From Butyrivibrio sp. CAG:318 (GTDB lineage Bacteria > Bacillota > Clostridia > Lachnospirales > Lachnospiraceae): 30,015 nucleotides of DNA. Shown piece by piece: positions 1 through 7,874 of this stretch (within the stretch, counting starts at the first letter, position 1; every line of letters starts with the position of its first letter). The stretch lies in contig FR889255.1 of assembly GCA_000431815.1 (NCBI GenBank), forward strand, positions 1 through 30,015. Reading direction: 5' to 3'. The notes beneath the pieces were generated by a model. The model was not told the origin of the DNA. It saw nothing but the letters and a program-made list of their open reading frames with translations, and did no database searches. The position numbers and the translations under genes were made by a program.

Positions 1-134
1 GTGCAGTCAAGCGAGAGCGTGCCGCCAGGGGGGTTATGCAGGGGTGTAAATGCGTGCAGACAAGCGAGAGCGTGCCGCCAGAGGGGTTATGCCGGGGTGT
101 AAATGCGTGCCGTCAGAGGGCTTATGCCGGGGTG
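1..134. repeat. 53-bp tandem direct repeat, cut by window edge
   Basis: Two full 53-bp units lie at 1-53 and 54-106 and differ at only a few positions; a third, shorter unit (107-134) repeats the second half of the unit (GTGCCGYCAGAGGG through GGGGTG). The unit is GC-rich and unlike the coding DNA beside it. The array reaches base 1, so its true copy number is unknown. The partial unit overlaps the last codons and the stop of the GH42 gene on the minus strand. I see no spacer structure, so this is not a CRISPR array; it is better described as a minisatellite-like tandem repeat downstream of a gene. Confidence 0.85.
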
Positions 135-2167
135 CACTTCACTATTTTTACCCCAAGTCTTTCAATTACCATATCCCCATTAATTTCTTCATTTGATATC
201 AAATCATGTCCGTTTACACCGTTCACGGTAACTGCGGATTCGTTGTAATTCAGGTAAAAGGCAAAGCGTGTACCTTCATATTCTCTCTCATGATATTCAA
301 TGCCGCCCGGAAGCCTGTTATAGCTGATTCCGGCTTCGGTAAGAAGGAGTTCCATGATCCGGCCGAAAGATGCGTCGTCAATGCGTGCACCGATGTAGCA
401 AGCCCTGCCGTGGCCGTATTTGTTGAGTGTGACGGCAGGTGTGCCGGCGTAGAAATCATCGGTGTAACGTCCGAGAATTTCGAGATCGGCAGAGTCTGTG
501 AGGTCAGTGCGCAGTATTTCAGCGTAATCACGGACAACGGCGCCGCCTGCGATGTTGATATGATTGCAGTCTGACGGGTAAAGCGTGTCGATTTCTTCTG
601 CGACAATGCCGAAGACCTCTTTAAGAACGGAACCCGGGAAACCGCCGAGATAACATAAAGTATTGTCATCCACATAGCCGGTAAGGTAAGTTGCGGCAAG
701 GGTATTGCCGGACTGTACGAAATCGGCAAGCCTGCGGGCATTTTTTCCATCTATCATATATAACATCGGAGCGACGATAAGGCTGTAGCCGGTAAAATCA
801 TCGTCCGGAGAAATTACATCAACATCAATGCCGAGAGCCAGAAGTGCACGGTAAGCGCGGAAGACGGTTTCCGGGTATTTTTTGGTGGACTGCGCAAGCC
901 CCATCATGTTGTTGACGGCCCACCAGCAGTTCCAGTCAAAAATAACGGCAGCACGGGATTTGATAACCGAGCCGCGGAGTTCACCGAGCGAACCAAGAAG
1001 AGCACCAAGTTCTGCAACATCCTTGAAAATGCGTGTGTCAGAACGGCCCAGGTGGTCGATGACGGCACCGTGGTACTGCTCATAGGAACCGCGGCCTTTG
1101 CGCCACTGGAAATATTGTACGGTGTCGGAACCGCAGGCAACGGCCTGCATGGAAAAAAGCCTGTGTATGCCGGGACGCTTTAATTTGTTATAATTGTGCC
1201 AGTTTACAAGTCCAGGAGCACTCTCCATAAGCATGAATGGACTGTTTTTTTTCATGGAACGCATGATGGCATGCTCGAATGAATTTTCCGTCATGGTATC
1301 GGCGAGACTCTCGTAATCATTGTGCAGGAAAGGATAGGAATCCCAGCTTATAACGTCCAGTTCACGCGCCATAACGCGGTAATCAAGCCCCTCATACGTT
1401 TGCATGAAATTAGTGGTAACCGGAATCTGCGGGGTGGCAGTCTTCAGAAGCGCAATTTCGGACTTCATAAAGTCAGTTGTATTCCATGTGGTAAAACGCT
1501 TCCATTCAAGGTTGAGCCCCATGATGCTGTATTCACCGCCCTCGAAAGGAGGTTCAATCTGGTCAAAACTGTTATAACGGTGGCTCCAGAAAGTGGTCCA
1601 CCAGGCAGAATTGAGTTTCTCTATGTCGTTGTCAAATTTGTCGGCAAGATAGGACTGAAAACGCTTAACGCAGAGAGGACAGTAGCACTCGCCGCCGAAT
1701 TCGTTGGAAATATGCCACATGATAAGCCCCGGATGTGCTGAGGCTGCTTTGATTAACTCAGTGTCAATCGTGCGCACCTTCTCACGGAAAATCGGCGAAC
1801 TCATGCAGTGATTATGGCGCACGCCGTGATGAGCGCGCATGCCACGGGAGTCAACACGCATGGCTTCGGGATATTTCATGTCAAGCCATGCAGGCCTTGC
1901 TCCGGATGGGGTTGCAAGAATCGTGTAAATGCCGTTGGCATAAAGTTTATCCATAATGTCGGTAAGCCATTTGAAGTGAAATTCACCCTCGCGCGGCTCA
2001 TATACCGACCATGAGAAAACGCCGAGTGTGGCGCAGTTCATGCCGGCCTTTTTCATAAGGCGGATGTCCTCCTCAAGAATGTCGGGGCGGTCAAGCCACT
2101 GTTCCGGGTTGTAGTCGCCGCCATGCATAATTCCGTCAATCTGCGGAAAAAGAATCTTTCTCTCCAT
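122..2167 (-). CDS. GH42 beta-galactosidase
   Basis: Glycoside hydrolase family 42 enzyme, 681 aa, the usual length; it hydrolyses beta-galactosides, probably short galacto-oligosaccharides or lactose, in the cytoplasm since no signal peptide is seen. The N-terminal TIM barrel contains the acid/base Glu in NEFGGE (about E156) and the nucleophile Glu in LMESAPG (about E315). C121, C161, C163 and C166 match the zinc-binding cysteine cluster known in several GH42 enzymes; a trimerisation-like domain follows from about residue 400. An in-frame ATG exists 33 nt upstream (2200), but GGAGG lies 12 nt before the ATG at 2167, so the MERK start is chosen. The promoter holds a LacI-type operator shared with the gal operon. 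The last residues (CTPA) and stop lie in the tandem repeat. Confidence 0.95.
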   Translation of the reverse strand: MERKILFPQIDGIMHGGDYNPEQWLDRPDILEEDIRLMKKAGMNCATLGVFSWSVYEPREGEFHFKWLTDIMDKLYANGIYTILATPSGARPAWLDMKYPEAMRVDSRGMRAHHGVRHNHCMSSPIFREKVRTIDTELIKAASAHPGLIMWHISNEFGGECYCPLCVKRFQSYLADKFDNDIEKLNSAWWTTFWSHRYNSFDQIEPPFEGGEYSIMGLNLEWKRFTTWNTTDFMKSEIALLKTATPQIPVTTNFMQTYEGLDYRVMARELDVISWDSYPFLHNDYESLADTMTENSFEHAIMRSMKKNSPFMLMESAPGLVNWHNYNKLKRPGIHRLFSMQAVACGSDTVQYFQWRKGRGSYEQYHGAVIDHLGRSDTRIFKDVAELGALLGSLGELRGSVIKSRAAVIFDWNCWWAVNNMMGLAQSTKKYPETVFRAYRALLALGIDVDVISPDDDFTGYSLIVAPMLYMIDGKNARRLADFVQSGNTLAATYLTGYVDDNTLCYLGGFPGSVLKEVFGIVAEEIDTLYPSDCNHINIAGGAVVRDYAEILRTDLTDSADLEILGRYTDDFYAGTPAVTLNKYGHGRACYIGARIDDASFGRIMELLLTEAGISYNRLPGGIEYHEREYEGTRFAFYLNYNESAVTVNGVNGHDLISNEEINGDMVIERLGVKIVKCTPA

Positions 2168-2195
2168 AAAAAATAAAATCCTCCATACAGTAAAA

Positions 2196-2221
2196 ATCAT
2201 ATGTGCGCAATCGCTTGCTCA
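2196..2221 (-). promoter_or_regulatory. LacI-type operator and -10 of the GH42 gene
   Basis: The 18-mer at 2204-2221, TGCGCAATCGCTTGCTCA, is an imperfect palindrome with a central CG, the classical form of LacI/GalR-family operators. Its sequence equals the reverse complement of the gal-operon operator at 2994-3011 except for one base. On the minus strand a TATGAT -10 candidate (2196-2201) lies just downstream of it; no good -35 is visible at 17 nt, so the operator would occupy the spacer. The operator call is strong because of the second copy; the -10 is tentative. Confidence 0.75.
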
Positions 2222-2285
2222 TTTATTTAGAGAGTAACATATCCATAGATAAAAATCAAACCGTAAAAGATATGTATTTTGTAAA

Positions 2286-2314
2286 TTGTTTATGGATTGC
2301 AGCTGTGATATACT
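2286..2314 (+). promoter_or_regulatory. Sigma-A promoter of the HAD gene
   Basis: TTGTTT (2286-2291), a 17-nt spacer and TATACT (2309-2314) form a good vegetative promoter reading into the HAD phosphatase gene 35 nt downstream. It faces away from the GH42 promoter. The LacI-type operator (2204-2221) is about 65 nt upstream, so this promoter need not be in the same regulon. Confidence 0.7.
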
Positions 2315-2348
2315 GTAAAAAGAAATACACATTAGGGAGAATTGATCC

Positions 2349-2942
2349 ATGATTCGAAATATCATATTAGACATGGGGAATGTGCTTCTTGACTATAATC
2401 CGGAAGTTATACTTGAAAAGACGCTGGATAACGAAGAAGACAGGCAGATTATAAGAAAAGAACTTTTCGGCGGTCCGGAATGGGTACAGGGTGACCTCGG
2501 AATAATTAAGAATTCGGAGCGCTTTGACGGAGTAAGCCAAAGGGTACCTTCAAGACTTCATCCCGCCCTCAGAGAATGCGTTGAAAATTGGGACATATGC
2601 ATGGTTCCTGTGGAAGGCGCTGTGGATTTCTGCCGGGAAATCAAGACACGCGGCTATGGTATGTATGTGCTGTCGAATGCGTGCAGTCTTTTTTATGAAT
2701 ATTTTCCAAAGTATTTTCCGCTTGAGTGGTTTGATGGAATCGTGGTTTCGTCCGATGAACACATTGTTAAACCGGATGCCGGAATTTACAGGATTCTGCT
2801 GGAACGGTACGGGCTTAATGCGGATGAATGTCTTTTTATAGATGACAGAGCTGACAATGTGCGAGGAGCGGTTGAATCAGGGATGAACGCATATGTTTTT
2901 AACAATGATTTTGAGACGGTGAAGAGCCGGTATGGATTATGA
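2349..2942 (+). CDS. HAD-family phosphatase (subfamily IA)
   Basis: A 197-aa haloacid dehalogenase-like hydrolase, probably a small-molecule phosphatase. Motif I is DMGNVLLD with the nucleophile at D8; a Gly stands at the +2 position, which is normal in the YihX / sugar-1-phosphate phosphatase branch (DxGNV). Motif II is LSNA (S in about the middle of the protein), motif III is KPD, and motif IV is FIDDRADN. The sequence between motifs I and II is long enough for the alpha-helical C1 cap. AGGGAGAA precedes the ATG at the right distance. Its place between the GH42 gene and the gal operon suggests a sugar phosphate substrate such as a hexose-1-phosphate, but that is inference; the family is promiscuous and the substrate cannot be read from sequence. 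Confidence 0.88.
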   Translation: MIRNIILDMGNVLLDYNPEVILEKTLDNEEDRQIIRKELFGGPEWVQGDLGIIKNSERFDGVSQRVPSRLHPALRECVENWDICMVPVEGAVDFCREIKTRGYGMYVLSNACSLFYEYFPKYFPLEWFDGIVVSSDEHIVKPDAGIYRILLERYGLNADECLFIDDRADNVRGAVESGMNAYVFNNDFETVKSRYGL

Positions 2943-2992
2943 CAGGCATGAAAATGCTTATCATAAAAAAATAAAAAGTCAGTAAATATCTA

Positions 2993-3021
2993 TTGCGCAA
3001 GCGATTGCGCAGTGCTATAAT
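2993..3021 (+). promoter_or_regulatory. gal operon promoter with embedded LacI-type operator
   Basis: TTGCGC (2993-2998), a 17-nt spacer and TATAAT (3016-3021) form the promoter of galKET. The palindrome TGCGCAAGCGATTGCGCA (2994-3011; 16 of 18 positions symmetrical, central CG) covers the -35 box and most of the spacer. A LacI/GalR-family protein bound there would block RNA polymerase directly, so repression lifted by a galactose-type inducer is the natural reading. A near-identical palindrome lies before the GH42 gene (2204-2221). Confidence 0.8.
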
Positions 3022-3076
3022 CACGATATAAGGTACCGGTAAAAATATATATAAATTATTTGGAAGGAGATTACAG

Positions 3077-4240
3077 ATGAAAGAAAAACTTATTGCCACA
3101 TTTAAAGAGAAATTCGGCGACGGCGGAGACATCCGTTCATATTTTGCACCGGGTCGTGTTAATCTTATAGGTGAGCATACGGATTATAACGGAGGACATG
3201 TTTTTCCCTGCGCGCTCACGATCGGAACATATTTTATAGCAAGACAAAGAGAAGACAGGGTTCTGAGATTTTACTCAACTAATTTTGAAAGCCTTGGAAT
3301 AATCGAGAGCAGCCTTGATAACCTGGTATGGAGCAAGGAAGCTGACTGGACAAACTATCCTATGGGCGTTATGTGGGCATTCGGCGAGAAGGGATATAAG
3401 ATTACCAACGGTTTTGATATTCTTCTCTGTGGAAATATTCCGAACGGATCCGGACTTTCATCATCCGCATCTGTTGAGGTTGGAACGGGAGTACTTCTCC
3501 GTGATATGTACGGATTTGATGTGAGCATGATTGACATCGCTCTTATCGGACAGTATTCCGAGAATAATTTCAATAAAGTCAACTGTGGAATTATGGATCA
3601 GTTTGCAATCGCTATGGGTAAGAAGGATCATGCTATTTTCCTTGACACGGCGGATCTTTCGTACGAGTATGCACCGATTGTCCTTAAGGATGCCAAGATT
3701 GTCATAGCATGCAGCAATAAGAAACGTGGACTCGGCGATTCCAAATATAACGAAAGACGCGCGGAATGTGAGGAGGCACTTGCCGAATTGCAGACCGTGG
3801 TTGACATAAAAAGCCTTGGCGAGCTTGATGAGGCACAGTTTGAACAGTACAGATCAGCCATCAAGTCAGAGGTAAGACAGAGAAGAGCCAAACATGCCGT
3901 ATATGAGAACCAGAGAACAATCAAAGCGGTTGAGGCACTTAAGGCAGGCGATATTGAGGAGTTTGGAAAGCTTATGATTGCATCCCACGATTCACTCAGG
4001 GATGATTACGAAGTTACAGGTAAGGAACTTGATACACTTGTTGCTTCGGCGCTTAAGCAGGACGGTGTGATCGGTTCAAGAATGACCGGTGCCGGATTTG
4101 GCGGATGCACCGTAAGCATTGTTAAAAATGATAACATCGACGCTTTCATTGAAAATGTCGGTAAGGAATATAAGGATACAATAGGATACGCAGCAGACTT
4201 TTATGTAGTAGAAGTCGGAGATGGCGCAGGTACAATATAG
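3077..4240 (+). CDS. galK: Galactokinase
   Basis: 387 aa, normal GalK length; phosphorylates alpha-D-galactose to galactose-1-phosphate with ATP, the first step of the Leloir pathway, in the cytoplasm. It has the galactokinase signature GRVNLIGEHTDYNGG near residue 27, the GHMP-kinase ATP-binding loop GSGLSSSAS, the CGIMDQF segment that carries the catalytic Asp, and the C-terminal GHMP motif TGAGFGGC. GGAAGGAG precedes the start. It is first in galK-galE-galT and the promoter upstream is overlapped by a LacI-type operator. All motifs look intact. Confidence 0.98.
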   Translation: MKEKLIATFKEKFGDGGDIRSYFAPGRVNLIGEHTDYNGGHVFPCALTIGTYFIARQREDRVLRFYSTNFESLGIIESSLDNLVWSKEADWTNYPMGVMWAFGEKGYKITNGFDILLCGNIPNGSGLSSSASVEVGTGVLLRDMYGFDVSMIDIALIGQYSENNFNKVNCGIMDQFAIAMGKKDHAIFLDTADLSYEYAPIVLKDAKIVIACSNKKRGLGDSKYNERRAECEEALAELQTVVDIKSLGELDEAQFEQYRSAIKSEVRQRRAKHAVYENQRTIKAVEALKAGDIEEFGKLMIASHDSLRDDYEVTGKELDTLVASALKQDGVIGSRMTGAGFGGCTVSIVKNDNIDAFIENVGKEYKDTIGYAADFYVVEVGDGAGTI

Positions 4241-4265
4241 TTTATTTATGGAAGGAGACCGTAAA

Positions 4266-5255
4266 ATGACAGTATTAGTTCTCGGAGGAGCCGGATATAT
4301 CGGTTCACACACAGTTTATGCATTAATTGAGAAAGGTGAAGATGTTGTAATAATCGATAATCTTGAGACCGGACACATCGAAGCCGTACATCCAAAGGCA
4401 CGTTTCTACAAGGGCGACATCAGGGACAGAGCATTTGTAGACAGCGTCCTTGACAAAGAAAAAATCGATGCGGTAATTCACTTTGCAGCCAACTCACTTG
4501 TAGGCGAGAGCATGACCAATCCGCTCAAGTACTATGATAATAACGTCAACGGAACCAAGGTGCTTCTTCAGTCAATGGTTGCGCACGGACTGAACAAGAT
4601 CGTATTTTCATCAACAGCAGCCACATACGGCGAGCCGGAGAGAGTTCCGATCCTTGAGACAGACAGAACAGAGCCGACCAACGCATACGGCGAGACCAAG
4701 CTTTCCATGGAGAAAATGTTCAAATGGACTGACCGTGCACATGGACTCAAATACGTTTCACTCAGATATTTTAATGCCTGCGGTGCGCATATAAGCGGCC
4801 AGATAGGTGAGGCACATAAGCCGGAGACACATCTTATTCCGCTCATCCTTCAGGTTCCGCTCGGACAGAGGGAGGCAATCAATATTTTCGGTAACGATTA
4901 TCCGACCAAGGACGGAACGTGTATCAGAGATTATATTCATGTTACTGACCTTGCGCAGGCGCACATCCTCGCGGTTGATTACCTTATGAAGGGCAATGAC
5001 AGTAATATTTTCAACCTCGGTAACGGCGTTGGATTTACCGTCAACGAAGTAATCGAGACAGCCCGTAAGGTTACGGGACATCCGATTCCTGCTGTCATGG
5101 CAGAACGTCGTGCCGGCGACCCTGCACAGCTTATCGCTTCAAGCGAGAAGGCTAAGACAATTCTCGGATGGAAGCCGGAGCATGCCGACCTTGAAGAGAT
5201 AATTGCGACGGCATGGAAGTGGCACAGCACACATCCGAACGGATACGCCAAATAG
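4266..5255 (+). CDS. galE: UDP-glucose 4-epimerase
   Basis: 329 aa short-chain dehydrogenase/reductase of the GalE family; interconverts UDP-galactose and UDP-glucose using tightly bound NAD. The Rossmann motif GGAGYIGSH is at the N terminus, the catalytic Ser/Thr lies in SSTAATYG and the YxxxK pair in YGETK. An in-frame ATG 45 nt earlier (4221) overlaps the galK end, but AAGGAGACC sits just before the ATG at 4266 and the family's normal N terminus (MTVLVLGGAG) begins there. The gap to galK is 25 nt; the stop overlaps the galT ribosome site by two bases, which suggests coupled translation. Confidence 0.98.
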   Translation: MTVLVLGGAGYIGSHTVYALIEKGEDVVIIDNLETGHIEAVHPKARFYKGDIRDRAFVDSVLDKEKIDAVIHFAANSLVGESMTNPLKYYDNNVNGTKVLLQSMVAHGLNKIVFSSTAATYGEPERVPILETDRTEPTNAYGETKLSMEKMFKWTDRAHGLKYVSLRYFNACGAHISGQIGEAHKPETHLIPLILQVPLGQREAINIFGNDYPTKDGTCIRDYIHVTDLAQAHILAVDYLMKGNDSNIFNLGNGVGFTVNEVIETARKVTGHPIPAVMAERRAGDPAQLIASSEKAKTILGWKPEHADLEEIIATAWKWHSTHPNGYAK

Positions 5256-5264
5256 GAGGATATG

Positions 5265-6755
5265 ATGATTTATTCTGCGATTAAGAAACTTGTGACATAC
5301 GGCCTTGAAACAGGCCTTGTGCCGCAGGAAGAGCAAATATACACAACCAATCTTATTCTTGACTGTCTGAAACTTGACGATTACGAGGATGACGGAGTCG
5401 AATATAAGAATGTGGAACTGGAACCGGTACTTAATGAAATTCTTGATTATGCGGTTTCCAAGGGAATTATAGAGGACAGCATAGTTTACCGTGATCTTTT
5501 TGACACGAGGGTGATGAACTGCCTTATGCCGCGTCCGAAGACAGTAATCGATACATTCAAGGCTCATTATGCCAATTCTCCGAAGGAGGCTACGGATTAC
5601 TATTTTAAGTTAAGCCAGGATTCGGATTATATAAGAAGATACCGTGTATGTAAGGACATCAAATGGGTTACTCCGACCGAGTACGGTGATATCGACATCA
5701 CGATTAATCTGAGTAAGCCGGAGAAAGACCCGAAGGCCATTGCTGCAGCCAAGACTGCTAAGCAGAGCGGTTATCCTAAGTGCCTTCTCTGCAAGGAAAA
5801 TGAAGGTTATGCAGGCCGCGTGAATCATCCGGCCAGAGAGAATCACAGAATTATTCCGATAAAGATCAATAATAGTGACTGGGGATTCCAGTATTCACCG
5901 TATGTGTATTATAATGAACATTGCATAGTGTTCAACGGTGAGCACAGCCCGATGAAAATAGAACGCAATACATTTGTAAAGCTTTTCGATTTTGTAAAGC
6001 TGTTCCCTCATTATTTTCTCGGCTCCAATGCGGATCTTCCGATTGTAGGCGGTTCAATTCTCTCACATGACCATTTCCAGGGCGGAAATTACGAATTTGC
6101 CATGGCAAAGGCACCGGTTGAGCATGAATTTACGGTTCCGGGATACGAAGATGTCAAAGCCGGTATCGTTAAATGGCCGCTTTCGGTAATCAGATTAAGA
6201 AGCACCGATACGGAGAGAATAATCAATCTTGCGGACCACATCCTTGGCAAGTGGCGCGCATATACGGACGAGGCGGCATTCATTTACGCCGAGACCGACG
6301 GCGAGCCGCACAACACGATCACGCCGATTGCCAGATTCAAGGACGGAATGTACGAACTTGATCTTGCGCTCCGCAATAACATCACGACGGAGGAATGTCC
6401 TCTCGGTGTATATCATCCGCATGCCGAACTTCATCACATCAAGAAGGAGAACATAGGACTTATCGAGGTTATGGGTCTTGCGGTACTCCCGTCAAGACTT
6501 AAGAGCGAGATTGAGACACTTAAGGATTATATCATTAATCATAAGGATATCCGTTCCAACGAGAGCATTGAGAAACATGCCGACTGGGTCGATGAGTTCA
6601 GCAGAAATTATGATGTGATCGACGAGAACAATGTCGATGAAATTCTCCGCAAGGAAATAGGAATAGTATTCTCCAAGGTTCTTGAATACGCAGGTGTGTT
6701 TAAGAGGGATGAAGCCGGAAGAGAAGCATTTGACAGATTTATCAAAACGTTATAA
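5265..6755 (+). CDS. galT: UDP-glucose--hexose-1-phosphate uridylyltransferase, class II
   Basis: About 496 aa, the long Firmicutes-type GalT (GalT class II) and not the ~350-aa enterobacterial type. It transfers UMP from UDP-glucose to galactose-1-phosphate. The active-site region SHDHFQGG is the class II counterpart of the HxHxQ motif of class I. AGGAGG (5254-5259) overlaps the galE stop. Two ATGs are adjacent, at 5262 (2 nt from the SD) and 5265 (5 nt); I prefer 5265 for spacing, but 5262 is possible. It is the last gene of the operon and is followed by a hairpin terminator. Confidence 0.95.
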   Translation: MIYSAIKKLVTYGLETGLVPQEEQIYTTNLILDCLKLDDYEDDGVEYKNVELEPVLNEILDYAVSKGIIEDSIVYRDLFDTRVMNCLMPRPKTVIDTFKAHYANSPKEATDYYFKLSQDSDYIRRYRVCKDIKWVTPTEYGDIDITINLSKPEKDPKAIAAAKTAKQSGYPKCLLCKENEGYAGRVNHPARENHRIIPIKINNSDWGFQYSPYVYYNEHCIVFNGEHSPMKIERNTFVKLFDFVKLFPHYFLGSNADLPIVGGSILSHDHFQGGNYEFAMAKAPVEHEFTVPGYEDVKAGIVKWPLSVIRLRSTDTERIINLADHILGKWRAYTDEAAFIYAETDGEPHNTITPIARFKDGMYELDLALRNNITTEECPLGVYHPHAELHHIKKENIGLIEVMGLAVLPSRLKSEIETLKDYIINHKDIRSNESIEKHADWVDEFSRNYDVIDENNVDEILRKEIGIVFSKVLEYAGVFKRDEAGREAFDRFIKTL

Positions 6756-6767
6756 TATAAATGTCAG

Positions 6768-6798
6768 TGGGCAGGCCATAGGCCTGCCCATAATATTT
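6768..6798 (+). terminator. Terminator of the gal operon
   Basis: A 10-bp perfect stem (6768-6777 with 6781-6790, core GGGCAGGCC/GGCCTGCCC) with a 3-nt ATA loop follows galT by 12 nt. The tail TAATATTTTT is only moderately T-rich. The stem's GC content makes termination likely, although the next gene starts only 25 nt further and some read-through into it is possible. Confidence 0.75.
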
Positions 6799-6814
6799 TT
6801 ACCAGGAGTTTTAC

Positions 6815-7759
6815 ATGGACAGTCTTATATTCAGTCTTAATGCAACGATTCCCGTATTTCTGGTGATCGTACTCGGATATATTCTTATGAGGGTCGGATT
6901 TTTTACGGAAGGGTTCGTAAAGATAGCGGACAAATATGTGTTCAAAGTTGCACTTCCGGTGCTTTTGTTCAAGCAGATTGCGACCGCAGATATCCACTCG
7001 GATTTTGACATAAAGTTCGTTCTCTTCTGCATGATTTCAACAACACTTATGTTTGCCGGAGTGTGGCTTGGCGCGCGTCTTTTCTTAAAAGACAAATCTT
7101 CTGTCGGTGCTTTTGCACAGGCGGCAGCGCGGGGAAGCGCGGCAATACTCGGCATTGCTTTTATCGAAAATATATACGGCAGCTCCGGAATGGGGCCGCT
7201 TATGATCGTGTCGGCTGTGCCACTTTACAACATATATTCGGTCATAATTCTCACACTCGGTGCATCAGACCGTGAGGGCGGCCGTGGTGCCATAAAGAAA
7301 ACTTTGCGCGGCATCATAACGAACCCTATTATCATCGGCATTGTTCTGGGCCTTCCGTTTTCAATAGCCGGCATAACCATTCCGGCCATTCCGTTAAAAA
7401 CAATGACAAGCATTGCACAGACCGCAACGCCGGTTGCGCTCCTGGTGGTCGGTGCAGGCTTCAAAGGAAAGCAGGCACTTGCGAAAATTGGTCCGACCTG
7501 TGCTGCCACATTTATCAAACTCATCGGCCTTCCGCTTATATTCCTTCCTGCGGCTCTCGCACTCGGATTCAGGAATGAAGCGCTGGTTGCCATAATCATC
7601 ATGCTTGGTTCACCGACAACGGTTACCTGCTACATAATGGCGCGCAATATGAAAAACGACGAAATTTTAAGTGCAAGTGTGGTCGTGCTTGCGACACTTG
7701 TATCATCAATTACATTGACAGGCTGGATTTTCCTTATGCGTAGTCAGGGCTGGATATAA
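6815..7759 (+). CDS. AEC-family (auxin efflux carrier-like) membrane transporter
   Basis: 314 aa, strongly hydrophobic throughout, with the layout of AEC-family permeases: an N-terminal set of about five helices starting at NATIPVFLVIVLGYILMRVG, a short polar linker around residues 150-165 (DREGGRGAIKK), and a C-terminal set ending in a helix near the terminus. Conserved features include the NPIIIGIVLG stretch and the GSPTTVTCYIMA stretch near the end. Bacterial members export or import small organic acids such as malate; the substrate here cannot be told. AGGAG precedes the ATG by 7 nt. It lies between the gal operon and tal with its own small gaps and may be reached by read-through from galT, because no clear separate promoter is visible. 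Confidence 0.88.
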   Translation: MDSLIFSLNATIPVFLVIVLGYILMRVGFFTEGFVKIADKYVFKVALPVLLFKQIATADIHSDFDIKFVLFCMISTTLMFAGVWLGARLFLKDKSSVGAFAQAAARGSAAILGIAFIENIYGSSGMGPLMIVSAVPLYNIYSVIILTLGASDREGGRGAIKKTLRGIITNPIIIGIVLGLPFSIAGITIPAIPLKTMTSIAQTATPVALLVVGAGFKGKQALAKIGPTCAATFIKLIGLPLIFLPAALALGFRNEALVAIIIMLGSPTTVTCYIMARNMKNDEILSASVVVLATLVSSITLTGWIFLMRSQGWI

Positions 7760-7782
7760 TGGTTGCCTTTTTTACTTAATTG

Positions 7783-7862
7783 TTGTAAAATTTCAGTGAT
7801 ACAGATATATATTCTGACGGATGATAAGCCTTGTAGGAGGGGCGTTCCGTCATAGCAGGAGG
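7783..7862 (+). promoter_or_regulatory. tal promoter and structured leader
   Basis: TTGTAA (7783-7788) with TATATA (7806-7811, 17-nt spacer) or TATATT (7808-7813, 19-nt) is a plausible promoter. The leader then contains a 7-bp complementary pair, TGACGGA (7815-7821) and TCCGTCA (7846-7852), whose loop holds a spare Shine-Dalgarno-like AGGAGGGG. The true SD, AGGAGG, follows at about 7857-7862. I cannot tell whether the hairpin is functional. Confidence 0.4.
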
Positions 7863-7874
7863 TACAAGTTTATT

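Noticed and set aside
1..134. CRISPR array
   Set aside because: The units are contiguous with no unique spacers, and only two and a half units are seen.
36..248. 70-codon plus-strand ORF at the left edge
   Set aside because: It is built from the 53-bp repeat and the antisense of the GH42 gene end, and has no ribosome site.
1485..1500. CcpA cre-like site around GTAAAACGCTTCC
   Set aside because: It does not fit the TGNAANCG half-site and lies inside the GH42 gene.
2941..2980. Terminator after the HAD gene
   Set aside because: AGGCAT-GAAA-ATGCTT can fold, but it is short and followed by A runs, not T, on the coding strand.
5139..5567. 142-codon minus-strand ORF across galE/galT
   Set aside because: Antisense to two well-supported genes and without family resemblance.
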